A DNA stretch of 9,361 nucleotides from Clostridia bacterium (GTDB lineage Bacteria > Bacillota > Clostridia > Christensenellales > DTU072): positions 1-9,361 of the forward strand of contig JAQVTZ010000070.1 in assembly GCA_028699795.1 (NCBI GenBank), written 5' to 3'. The first letter of the stretch is position 1. The number at the start of each line of letters is the position of its first letter. Positions 1 through 6,513 of this stretch are shown piece after piece. Made by a program: the position numbers and the translations under genes. The notes below the pieces were generated by a model. It made no database searches. It was not told the origin of the DNA and worked only from the letters and a program-made list of their open reading frames with translations.

Positions 1-1095
1 AAGGTTGTTTGCGATAAGTGTTAGGGCTGTATCCTCGAGTATGGCTCTTTCTTCGCTATCCATTGAATAAGAGTTTACCTCTAGTTGTAGGATGACATTG
101 TCTTTGAGGATATAGTAATTGTATAATCCCCTATCGGAATAATATATTTTATCAAACCCTTTATTGGTGGAAGTACCCGTTATATCGGTTAACTTGTCTT
201 TGCTCATCCATGAATATAGCCCGTTATTTTGCAACCAAATATCCATGTCAAAAACCATTTTCGCTTCTTTAGAGGAGTGAAGAACATAGATGCTTTGGTC
301 TAAGTTTATATTGATATCACCGTCTATACCGGCATCCTCGTGTATTTTGTAATTATCCCATAACGATGTCTTGTATGTAAACACTTTGTTTTTCCATTTG
401 TATTCGTCGGAATAAGTATGGGTTACCTCTGCCTGGACAAGGGCTTCGGCTTGCAATACAAAATCCGGAAGGTAGTCAAAAGAATAGTATTTTGCGGTAG
501 CCGCAGCAATGAACGAATAAGAAAAAACAAAAACTAACAATGCCGAAATAAATAGATATAGCATTCTGTTTAGATTTACCAGCGCTTTGGGCAGCAATTT
601 TTTCATGATTCTTGCCAAAACATAAACAAGTAAACTTATCAGTCTTATCCCCAAAAACAGAAAGAATAGTACCGCTACAAAAAAGTATCCAATGACATAA
701 ATATCTAAAAAGTGGTTGTTAAAAAAAAGCAATCCTATCAATGAAATCAAAACACTTAGAATTTGCCCTATGAAATACCAAAAGGCTCTTCTGTTGCCGT
801 ATCTAAAAACTTTGTTAGGGACAGATATTGTTGCGTTCTGTTCGTAAATGTAAATGGCTTGTTTGTCGTTTGACCAAAGCAAAGAGAGGTCGTTTCCCTT
901 GGCTTCTTCTAATTCGGCTTCTACATCGCAATAAACAATCTTGTATTTAAAATTGCTAATCTCTTTTTTATAAATCTCTTTTTTGTTATCAATCCCAATC
1001 AGCGTAAGACCTTTTTGCCCCATTTTCTCATAATAAGCTTCTCTTTCGGGCAAAAGACTCTCTTGATATACCGCTTTTTTGCATACATAGTCCAT
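1..1095 (-). CDS. DUF2812-like multi-spanning membrane protein, C-terminus cut by window edge
   Basis: An open frame of 365 codons runs from an ATG at 1095 to the left edge with no stop, so the C-terminus is missing. The start MDYVCKK is preceded by AAGAGGGA about 11 nt upstream and lies 39 bp after the transketolase C-subunit stop. Residues about 15-70 (YYEKMGQKGLTLIGI, then a Tyr/Lys-rich strand with YKIVYCDVEAE) resemble the DUF2812 domain, whose members carry a W/Y-x-x-x-MA-x-KG-W/L core. Three hydrophobic stretches follow: about 105-127, 130-161 and 178-199. From about 200 to the edge the chain is polar and Tyr/Asp/Asn-rich (for example DAGIDGDINI), probably one folded domain on the outer face. 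No catalytic motif is seen. The gene looks AT-richer than its neighbours: 301-360 and 601-660 count 35% and 32% G+C. The frame is certain; the DUF2812 label is a pattern match by eye and the role is unknown. Confidence 0.75.
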   Translation of the reverse strand, partial: MDYVCKKAVYQESLLPEREAYYEKMGQKGLTLIGIDNKKEIYKKEISNFKYKIVYCDVEAELEEAKGNDLSLLWSNDKQAIYIYEQNATISVPNKVFRYGNRRAFWYFIGQILSVLISLIGLLFFNNHFLDIYVIGYFFVAVLFFLFLGIRLISLLVYVLARIMKKLLPKALVNLNRMLYLFISALLVFVFSYSFIAAATAKYYSFDYLPDFVLQAEALVQAEVTHTYSDEYKWKNKVFTYKTSLWDNYKIHEDAGIDGDININLDQSIYVLHSSKEAKMVFDMDIWLQNNGLYSWMSKDKLTDITGTSTNKGFDKIYYSDRGLYNYYILKDNVILQLEVNSYSMDSEERAILEDTALTLIANNL

Positions 1096-1134
1096 AATAG
1101 GTTGTTCCCTCTTATCCAATCTTTCTGGTTATGA

Positions 1135-2076
1135 TTACTTCAAACCTATCGCTTTTTTTGCAGCTACAACGATATCTGCAGCTTCCATATGGAAGACCTT
1201 GCGAAGGTAAGGCATTTTACCTACTTCGCCGAATTGTTCTTTGACGCCTACCGATTGCAATACGGTGGGACATTGTTCACAAAGCACTTCGGCAACCGCG
1301 CTGCGGAGCGCGCCCATTACATTGTGGTTTTCGCAGGTGACGACGGCGCGGGTTTTGCGCGCGGAGGCAATAATCGTCTCGGAATCAATCGGTTTAATGG
1401 TGGGACAAACAATGATTTCGGCGGATATGCCGTCTTCTTCGAGCTGTTTTGCCGCCTCTATCGCAGTAGATACCATCAATCCCGTTGCAACCAGCGTGAC
1501 ATCTTTGCCTTCGCGATAAACCTTTGCCTTAAAGAGATTGAAATCGGTGTCGCCCTCTTTGTATACGACAGGCGGACACTTGCGGAACATACGAATATAG
1601 ACGGGCCCGTTGTGGTCGCGGATTTGGGGAAGCATCGCGGCGAACTCGACATTATCCGTCGGTTCATAGATAACAATATGGGGAATGCTACGGAGTACGC
1701 CGATATCCTCGAGCGCCATGTGCGTACCGCCGTTCAGCTCTGCCGAGATTCCGGGATCGGTGCCTACAATTTTAACATTTTGCTGTGCATAGCAAATGGA
1801 AATCATAATCTGGTCGCAAATGCGGCGTGTGGCAAAGGGCCCGAACGAGGTAATAAAAGGGATAAAGCCATAGCTTGCAAGACCTGCGGCGACCGAAGCC
1901 ATATTTTGCTCCGAAATGCCTACATTGATTGCTCTGTCTGGGAAATCTTTTTCCAGCGGATTGCTGCCGATGCACTTAGATAAGTCAGCATCCACAATTA
2001 TTATTCTTTCGTCGGCAAGAATGTTTTCTTTGATAAAATCGGTAAAGACTTCTTTCATTAATTTCTCTTTTAGCAT
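1135..2076 (-). CDS. Transketolase, C-terminal subunit (pyrimidine-binding and C-terminal domains)
   Basis: This 313-residue protein is the second half of a split transketolase. It pairs with the upstream subunit to transfer two-carbon ketol units between sugar phosphates in the non-oxidative pentose phosphate pathway, in the cytoplasm. Residues 1-165 form the pyrimidine-binding domain. INVGISEQNM (50-59) carries the glutamate (Glu56) that activates thiamine diphosphate in this family, and GGTHMALED (116-124) is the usual substrate-side loop with His119. Residues about 180-313 form the transketolase C-terminal domain (VTLVATG at 193-199, VTCENH at 246-251). I chose the ATG at 2076 because AGAGGTGG lies a few bases upstream and the codon overlaps the N-subunit stop as ATGCTAA, which suggests translational coupling. 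A longer frame upstream is an artefact lying inside the N-subunit gene. An ATG at 2058 (MKEVF) is possible but has a weaker ribosome site. DXS and pyruvate dehydrogenase E1-beta share this fold, but the adjacent transketolase N-half decides the call. Confidence 0.93.
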   Translation of the reverse strand: MLKEKLMKEVFTDFIKENILADERIIIVDADLSKCIGSNPLEKDFPDRAINVGISEQNMASVAAGLASYGFIPFITSFGPFATRRICDQIMISICYAQQNVKIVGTDPGISAELNGGTHMALEDIGVLRSIPHIVIYEPTDNVEFAAMLPQIRDHNGPVYIRMFRKCPPVVYKEGDTDFNLFKAKVYREGKDVTLVATGLMVSTAIEAAKQLEEDGISAEIIVCPTIKPIDSETIIASARKTRAVVTCENHNVMGALRSAVAEVLCEQCPTVLQSVGVKEQFGEVGKMPYLRKVFHMEAADIVVAAKKAIGLK

Positions 2077-2894
2077 AACCCACCTCTTATTTCGTTTACC
2101 GCGCAATCTCTCTGTTCGCAAGATACGCTCATGCTGTGACAACCGCCTTTGGCGCTCTCTACGAATTCGATACCCTTCCCCTTGATTGTGTGCATCACAA
2201 TCATGGACGGTTTGCCCGTATTCGCTTTCGCGGCAATTATCGCTTTGTCCAGCCCTTCCAAACAGTTGCCGTCTACCTCGTATACATTCCAACCGAAGGC
2301 CTTCCATTTCTCTGCCAAAGGCTCTAAATTGTTAATTTCCTCTATCGCACCGTCCAATTGATATTTATTATAATCGGTAAACACAATTAGATTGTCCAGC
2401 TTTTTGTGGGCGGCAAACAGCGCGGCTTCCCAGATCTGTCCTTCTTGACTTTCGCCGTCGCCGATAATACAATAACAACGCGCGCCGTCTTTCTTGAGTT
2501 TGGCGCCAAGCGCAATTCCTACCGCGCAGCTCATGCCTTGTCCCAAAGAGCCTGCCGTCATGTCGATGCCGGGGGTTTTGTTCATATCGCAATGGCTGGG
2601 GAGTCTTGTGCCGCCTTGATTGAGGGTAAGGAGTTCGGACTTTTCGAAATACCCCATTTCAGCAAGCACGGCATACACGGCGGGACCCGCGTGACCTTTG
2701 CTGCACACAAAGCGGTCGCGTCCCTCCATTTTGGGGTTAGCAGGGTCGATTTTCATGTGTTTTTTATATAGCAGGGTAAGCGCTTCCACTATCGACAAGC
2801 TACCGCCAATGTGGCCAGCTCCGATACTGCATATGCTGCTTACGATATTGACTCTGATTTCTTTTGCAAAGGACTCTAATTCTTTATAATCCAT
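2070..2894 (-). CDS. Transketolase, N-terminal subunit (thiamine diphosphate/Mg-binding domain)
   Basis: This 274-residue protein is the diphosphate-binding half of a split transketolase, completed by the overlapping downstream gene. Visible family motifs are GAGHIGGSLS (25-34), SKGHAGPAVYA (65-75), GSLGQG (115-120), the Mg/diphosphate motif GDGES (145-149) with its partner Asn176 in DYNKYQLDG, and KGKG (238-241). A His at 253 follows in the sequence GCHSM, where many homologues have W-H. The start is ATG 2894 (MDYKELES), with AAAAGGAG five bases upstream. A longer reading would begin with GTG at 2924, but that lies inside a hairpin and has no ribosome site. The gene has a near-consensus promoter at 2951-2979 and a hairpin directly ahead of the ribosome site. 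Split transketolases are common in Firmicutes and archaea. The physiological substrates cannot be read from sequence. Confidence 0.94.
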   Translation of the reverse strand: MDYKELESFAKEIRVNIVSSICSIGAGHIGGSLSIVEALTLLYKKHMKIDPANPKMEGRDRFVCSKGHAGPAVYAVLAEMGYFEKSELLTLNQGGTRLPSHCDMNKTPGIDMTAGSLGQGMSCAVGIALGAKLKKDGARCYCIIGDGESQEGQIWEAALFAAHKKLDNLIVFTDYNKYQLDGAIEEINNLEPLAEKWKAFGWNVYEVDGNCLEGLDKAIIAAKANTGKPSMIVMHTIKGKGIEFVESAKGGCHSMSVSCEQRDCAVNEIRGGLC

Positions 2895-2908
2895 GCTTAC
2901 TCCTTTTC

Positions 2909-2923
2909 TGCCGAAAAACGGCA
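2909..2923 (-). promoter_or_regulatory. Short leader hairpin abutting the transketolase ribosome binding site
   Basis: The transcript reads TGCCG, a five-base T loop, then CGGCA: a perfect 5-bp inverted repeat ending a few bases before the AAAAGGAG Shine-Dalgarno sequence. It lies in a leader of roughly 50 nt between the predicted transcription start (about 2944) and ATG 2894. It is not followed by a U-run, so it is not an intrinsic terminator. It may tune ribosome access or mRNA stability. The repeat is seen; the function is inference, and a 5-bp stem can occur by chance. Confidence 0.4.
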
Positions 2924-2950
2924 CATCCTGTCTCTGTTAAGGTTTCGCTT

Positions 2951-2979
2951 ATTATAGCATAGCGGCATGATACCGTCAA
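2951..2979 (-). promoter_or_regulatory. Sigma-70/SigA-type promoter for the transketolase pair
   Basis: On the minus strand, TTGACG (2979-2974) and TATAAT (2956-2951) are separated by exactly 17 bp, with TGC in front of the -10 element (an extended -10). The expected start is near 2944, giving a leader of about 50 nt. The promoter sits just downstream of the acetyltransferase stop (2990-2992), so the transketolase pair has its own transcription start even if readthrough from upstream also occurs. Confidence 0.85.
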
Positions 2980-2989
2980 TGCGTAGCAA

Positions 2990-3541
2990 TTACAAATCGA
3001 GGGCGAATACGATACTTCCAAACCCTTTTTTGTACTCTTTAAACCCATACTTTTTATAAAAACTCACGCCCTTTTCGTTGTCGGCACCTACTCCGAGATG
3101 TACGCCTTTTACTCCGGATTCTTTTAGCTTTGCAACCAAAGCATCCACCAATTTGGTGCCCATCCCCTGCCGTTGTCCTTCGGGCTTGATGTCGATGTGC
3201 AGATGGGCGGGATATTTGCGGGCGACTGCCGTCATATAAAGCCCGCTTATGCCATGCATCAACCAATGCTTCAAAGATACTTTGCGCAAAGGGGCCGAAA
3301 AATGCTGTTTGAATTGCTTTTTATAAGTATTATAGTCTTTGGCGCAAAGAATATATCCTATTGCTTCGTCTTTTTCGTTCGCAACGATAAAACAAGTGTC
3401 GCTCTCATACAAGAGATAATAGTCGCAATACATATACCAAAGCGCCTTCGTCTCTTCGGGCGTGTTAAATCCGCTGGAGGTAACAAGACAAATATCTCTG
3501 CAGTTTTCGAAATCTTTGGGTTGATACGGTCTGATTTTCAT
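2990..3541 (-). CDS. GNAT-family N-acetyltransferase
   Basis: This 183-residue protein is a cytoplasmic acetyl-CoA-dependent acyltransferase of unknown substrate. The GNAT fold is recognisable from the N-terminal strand MKIRPYQPKDF, the motif A region HLHIDIKPEGQRQGMGTKLV (113-132) with the pyrophosphate-binding QRQGMG at 123-128, and the motif B segment VGADNEKGVSFYKKYGF (151-167). The wording HIDI-PE-QRQG-G followed by HLGVG is typical of a GNAT subgroup also seen in the acetyltransferase-like domain of O-GlcNAcase proteins. The start ATG 3541 has AGGAGA seven bases upstream. It begins 32 bp after the methyltransferase stop with no terminator between, so the two are probably co-transcribed. 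No functional link to DNA modification can be claimed from sequence. Confidence 0.9.
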   Translation of the reverse strand: MKIRPYQPKDFENCRDICLVTSSGFNTPEETKALWYMYCDYYLLYESDTCFIVANEKDEAIGYILCAKDYNTYKKQFKQHFSAPLRKVSLKHWLMHGISGLYMTAVARKYPAHLHIDIKPEGQRQGMGTKLVDALVAKLKESGVKGVHLGVGADNEKGVSFYKKYGFKEYKKGFGSIVFALDL

Positions 3542-3573
3542 AATCTTTCTCCTATTGGGAACCCTATTGCCCC

Positions 3574-5610
3574 CTATCTATATTGTAATGTAATCAACCT
3601 GTCGGGCACTTCGCAAGATAATTCTTCTTCCAGCCCATAAAGGTGTATGAATATCGTGTTAAGTTCTTCTTCGTTGCGCTTAAGCCGAATAAAGTTGTTT
3701 CGCGCTTCTTCTTCGTGAGGAGGTACAGTATAATGCCAATCGGCGCGCGCAATCGCAACATTTTCTTTCACCAATTCTTCAATGCGCGCCCGTTGTGTGG
3801 GAGAAGGCTCGAGATAGGGCAAATTTTTGATATCCCCCACCTGACAATTGATGGTTGGATTTTGCGCGTTGAGATAAGCCGTTGCCACCGTACTGCAAAG
3901 ATATCCCAAAATAACAAAAATATCTTCGTCCTTTTTAGGAAATCCACACGAACCGCCCACATCAAAAACGCTGTTGTTGCTCAGTCTGGCGCCGAAATAC
4001 CCTTTGGAGGATACCAGTGTCCATGTGAGACAAGGCTTGAAATAATACGCTTTGGAGGGCAAACGGTTGCCCGATTTTGAGAGCGCTTTGCGCGTCTCTT
4101 TGTCGAATCGTATTGCGTAATCGATATTGCCGTACCATTTGCGGTACGGGCCGCCTTTGTTGTAAAGGGCGTATGGCTTGCCGATTCGATCGAAATCTTC
4201 TATACTTACGGCATTGTTGGCGATATCCGACGCATCAACTTCTGCGATTTTTACAAGGTACTTCTTGTTGTCGCCTGTGGCAAGCCCTTGCCGTATTTCT
4301 AGTACATCTTGCAGTTTTCCCTTGCGGTAATTCCATATGAATGAGTCGCCCGTCCAAAAGATGATGCTATTATACGGCGTATCGTTGTACCGAGCCCGGT
4401 TGACAGTGTACTTTCTCCCTCCGCTTTGCAATGCGCGGGCGCTGTCTTCTCCCTTTTCTATCTTAATATAATGCCCGTCCTCTCCCGTACAGTTCGCCGA
4501 AAGCACAAAGCATGAAAGGTATACGACAGCTTCTTTATAGTCATCCGCAGGCAACATCGCAAGGTTTTTGATGTCGCAAGAAGAAAAGATGTGCCGCCTC
4601 AAACCGATAAACTGTTTGGTAAACATCCAGTTGAAGGGGCAAACCACTCCCATGTAGCCGTCCGCTTTCAGCATTTGTAAACTTCTTGCGATAAACACGG
4701 CGAACAAGTCTGTCTTAAATTCCGCATAGTTGCTCTTAATAAACTCCAAAAGGCTTTTGCCGCAATCGGAAGAAGCAAGGTAGGGCGGATTCATCAATAT
4801 AATATCATACTTTGCACCAAAAATCGAGAGAGTTTTTCGTATCTCACTATTGTAGACATCATCACAGACTTCGCCTCTCTCGTTTTGAGGAAAAAGGGAA
4901 ACGGAGCCGCGCTCTCCCAAATGGAGCAATCCGTCATAAATTTCTTTTTGTTGTTGATATTGGATGATTTCATCGGGAGCAAAGGAGCGGAGCGTAACAA
5001 TATTAAAGTCCGTACCGAACTCCCTGTTAAGCAAATATTTGCAAAGTGTTGTTGCTCTGTCCTCTATATCCAATCCTAAAAAATTGGCAGAAAGAAGCGG
5101 CCCGATTTCAAGCTCTGAATAACCTAGTTTTCGATACGCCGAAACCATCAATTTTGCGGCGCAAAAAAGCAAATTACCCGTGCCTACGGCAGGGTCTAAA
5201 ATGCGGATTTTTCTTATATCCGTTTTGCGTTTGGCAAAATCCTTTTTGCTTACGCCGCCCAAATAGCGGAAGTCTAAATTGATACCGCATTCATACAAAA
5301 GACGCCCCAAAGAGTTTTCCGTGATGTATTCGGCAAGAGGAAGCGGGGTAAATAATTGCGTTACGGCGGGGATTTCTGCTGCATCGATTCTGCCGTGAGC
5401 CATCTTCTTTTTGTTTAGTTTTGCGCGACGATCGTTGTTGTACGCCTGAAAATAATACGACGCGCAGTAAAAAGCGTCCTTACAGGAAAAAGAATCTTTA
5501 AGAGCCTCCTCCATATAATAACGGTATACCGCTTCTTCGCCTTCTTCCGCGCGGCTTTCCGTTGCTCTTTGATAAAGCAATTTTGCTTTTTTGCAAATGG
5601 TTTTGTTCAT
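3574..5610 (-). CDS. PglX-like adenine-specific DNA methyltransferase (short, BREX-type, orphan)
   Basis: This 678-residue protein is an amino-group (N6-adenine type) DNA methyltransferase. QLFTPLPLAEYITENSLGR (85-103) is the PglX/type IIG-like lead-in. DPAVGTGN (139-146) is the S-adenosylmethionine motif I, GLDIEDRA (179-186) the adjacent acidic loop, and NPPY (274-277) the catalytic motif IV. KTDLFAVFIARSLQMLK (299-315) and NWMFTKQF (327-334) match the PglX pattern. The second half (GLATGDNK 442-449, YNKGGPYRKWYG 483-494, FDVGGS 549-554, VGDIKNLPY 591-599) resembles the PglX target-recognition region. BREX PglX proteins are usually about 1,200 residues, so this is about half size. Residues 1-84 show no D-ExK nuclease motif, so I read it as methylation only. 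The start ATG 5610 follows an in-frame TAG directly and has no good Shine-Dalgarno sequence, which suggests weak translation. No BREX partner is present in the window. Family is confident; role and target site are unknown. Confidence 0.88.
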   Translation of the reverse strand: MNKTICKKAKLLYQRATESRAEEGEEAVYRYYMEEALKDSFSCKDAFYCASYYFQAYNNDRRAKLNKKKMAHGRIDAAEIPAVTQLFTPLPLAEYITENSLGRLLYECGINLDFRYLGGVSKKDFAKRKTDIRKIRILDPAVGTGNLLFCAAKLMVSAYRKLGYSELEIGPLLSANFLGLDIEDRATTLCKYLLNREFGTDFNIVTLRSFAPDEIIQYQQQKEIYDGLLHLGERGSVSLFPQNERGEVCDDVYNSEIRKTLSIFGAKYDIILMNPPYLASSDCGKSLLEFIKSNYAEFKTDLFAVFIARSLQMLKADGYMGVVCPFNWMFTKQFIGLRRHIFSSCDIKNLAMLPADDYKEAVVYLSCFVLSANCTGEDGHYIKIEKGEDSARALQSGGRKYTVNRARYNDTPYNSIIFWTGDSFIWNYRKGKLQDVLEIRQGLATGDNKKYLVKIAEVDASDIANNAVSIEDFDRIGKPYALYNKGGPYRKWYGNIDYAIRFDKETRKALSKSGNRLPSKAYYFKPCLTWTLVSSKGYFGARLSNNSVFDVGGSCGFPKKDEDIFVILGYLCSTVATAYLNAQNPTINCQVGDIKNLPYLEPSPTQRARIEELVKENVAIARADWHYTVPPHEEEARNNFIRLKRNEEELNTIFIHLYGLEEELSCEVPDRLITLQYR

Positions 5611-5630
5611 CTAAGGTATTTGATTTTGTA

Positions 5631-5661
5631 TAAAACAAAAATAAGGCTGTCTAAGACAGCC
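5631..5661 (-). terminator. Intrinsic terminator of the ferredoxin gene
   Basis: On the minus strand, GGCTGTC pairs with GACAGCC (5645-5651 with 5655-5661) around a 3-nt TTA loop. The stem is followed by the T-rich tract TTATTTTTGTTTT. It lies about 24 bp after the ferredoxin stop and just ahead of the methyltransferase start, so it closes the ferredoxin unit and should limit readthrough into the methyltransferase. Confidence 0.9.
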
Positions 5662-5684
5662 CCTTATAGTTGGATTATGTGTAA

Positions 5685-5858
5685 TTATTGCTCGGATATT
5701 GCTTCTTGCGGGCAAGTACTTGCACAGATGCCGCAATCCAGACAAACTTCGGGATCGATCGCATATTTGTCGTCGCTCTCCGCTATCGCTCCAACGGGAC
5801 AAACATCTACGCACTCGCCGCATGCAATGCAAACTTCTTTGTTAATTTGATATGCCAT
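5685..5858 (-). CDS. 2[4Fe-4S] ferredoxin, 57 residues
   Basis: This small acidic electron carrier is of the clostridial/bacterial 2[4Fe-4S] type. It transfers low-potential electrons between cytoplasmic redox enzymes such as pyruvate:ferredoxin oxidoreductase and hydrogenases (family knowledge). Two C-x2-C-x2-C-x3-CP clusters are complete: Cys10, 13, 16, 20-Pro and Cys39, 42, 45, 49-Pro. The repeat structure CIACGECVDVCPVGAI / CLDCGICASTCPQEAI gives the usual pseudo-twofold symmetry. Length is normal for the family (about 55-60). The start ATG 5858 has AAGGAG eight bases upstream. A consensus promoter lies upstream and an intrinsic terminator downstream, so it is a well-expressed single-gene unit. 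Nothing in the window identifies its redox partner. Confidence 0.96.
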   Translation of the reverse strand: MAYQINKEVCIACGECVDVCPVGAIAESDDKYAIDPEVCLDCGICASTCPQEAISEQ

Positions 5859-5907
5859 TTGATTTTCTCCTTATAAAATGTTATGCGCTTCTATTTAAGC
5901 TATGCCT

Positions 5908-5936
5908 ATTCTAGCACCGCAAAAACCGTTTGTCAA
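5908..5936 (-). promoter_or_regulatory. SigA-type promoter of the ferredoxin gene
   Basis: On the minus strand, TTGACA (5936-5931) and TAGAAT (5913-5908) are separated by exactly 17 bp, with a TGC extended -10. The -35 is a perfect consensus. Transcription should begin near 5901, giving a leader of about 40 nt. The spacer carries one copy of the TTTTGCGGTGC repeat described separately. Confidence 0.88.
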
Positions 5937-5974
5937 TAGAAATATAAGGGGAACAGGATGATTGCACCGCAAAA
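5914..5974 (-). repeat. Two direct copies of TTTTGCGGTGC, 50 bp apart, at the ferredoxin promoter
   Basis: The 11-base word TTTTGCGGTGC (minus strand) occurs at 5974-5964 and at 5924-5914. The downstream copy ends exactly at the ferredoxin -10 element; the upstream copy lies just after the stop of the 165-residue gene. The 50-bp spacing places both on the same helical face within about five turns. A regulator-binding pair or a duplicated promoter remnant are both possible; only the repeat itself is seen. Confidence 0.5.
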
Positions 5975-5979
5975 TGTCT

Positions 5980-6477
5980 TTATAAAGCTTGGGGCAATTC
6001 TTTTAACGATTGCAACAGCGTAGGGGTATCGGTAGAGTATAATAAAAGCAACTTGCCGCCGTTATAAGTGTCTTCCGTTTTGCTCGCAAAAACGAGCATG
6101 GTTTGTTTGCCTGTTGTGTCTGCGTTGACCCAAAAAAATAACTTTTCGTATTTTCCTGTGGCAGGGAAACACTCTACCCAATAATCGCGTAGAATTTTGT
6201 AGCGAAAAACGGTATCGTCATCGCAGACCGCTTCTTCTGTTGTAGAAGGATTGAGCAAAGAATAACGGGAACTGTTGAGGGCGCGGTTAATCGCTTTTTT
6301 TACCACTTGATAACCTTCGTCTTGGGAAGTGTACTCTTGTAAATTGCCCGGTGTATGCACCGTGAACCCGTCATACTTGAGCGGGGCGGTAAGAGGCTTA
6401 TAAAAAACCACAACCGAAGTAAAGATAATACATACGCTTATCAAAACTGACCAAAAAATTATTTCTTTTTTGTTCAT
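5980..6477 (-). CDS. Unrecognised protein with one N-terminal membrane anchor, 165 residues
   Basis: I do not recognise a family. Residues 1-6 are MNKKEI, followed by a hydrophobic helix at about 7-26 (IFWSVLISVCIIFTSVVVFY). This fits a signal anchor with the remaining 140 residues outside the membrane. It could also be an uncleaved signal peptide; no lipobox cysteine or clear AxA cleavage site is seen. The outer part is mixed alpha/beta, with a YQVVKKAINRALNSSRYSLL helix-like segment (56-75) and aromatic strands (FRYKIL 91-96, KLFFWVNAD 112-120, LLLLYSTD 143-150). Its two outer cysteines (85, 103) could form a disulfide. The start ATG 6477 has AGGGG about nine bases upstream. It has its own promoter overlapping the end of ricT and a separate ferredoxin promoter follows. 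No function is proposed. Confidence 0.8.
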   Translation of the reverse strand: MNKKEIIFWSVLISVCIIFTSVVVFYKPLTAPLKYDGFTVHTPGNLQEYTSQDEGYQVVKKAINRALNSSRYSLLNPSTTEEAVCDDDTVFRYKILRDYWVECFPATGKYEKLFFWVNADTTGKQTMLVFASKTEDTYNGGKLLLLYSTDTPTLLQSLKELPQAL

Positions 6478-6513
6478 AGCGGTATCCCCTACAATTCTTG
6501 ACGGTCTATCGCT

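Noticed and set aside
1189..1983. Long plus-strand open frame of 264 codons opposite the transketolase C-subunit
   Set aside because: It is a complementary-strand shadow of a clear conserved gene, with no ribosome site and a low-complexity Arg/Gly/Phe composition.
2077..2307. Upstream extension of the transketolase C-subunit reading frame
   Set aside because: It lies inside the N-subunit gene in another frame, encodes an Arg-rich sequence without family match, and the ATG at 2076 has a ribosome site and stop/start overlap.
2895..2924. GTG at 2924 as start of the transketolase N-subunit
   Set aside because: It lies within the leader hairpin and lacks a Shine-Dalgarno sequence, while ATG 2894 has AAAAGGAG at ideal spacing.
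5611..5876. Alternative open frames on both strands over the ferredoxin gene
   Set aside because: They are shadows; the 57-codon ferredoxin frame has both cysteine clusters, a ribosome site, promoter and terminator.
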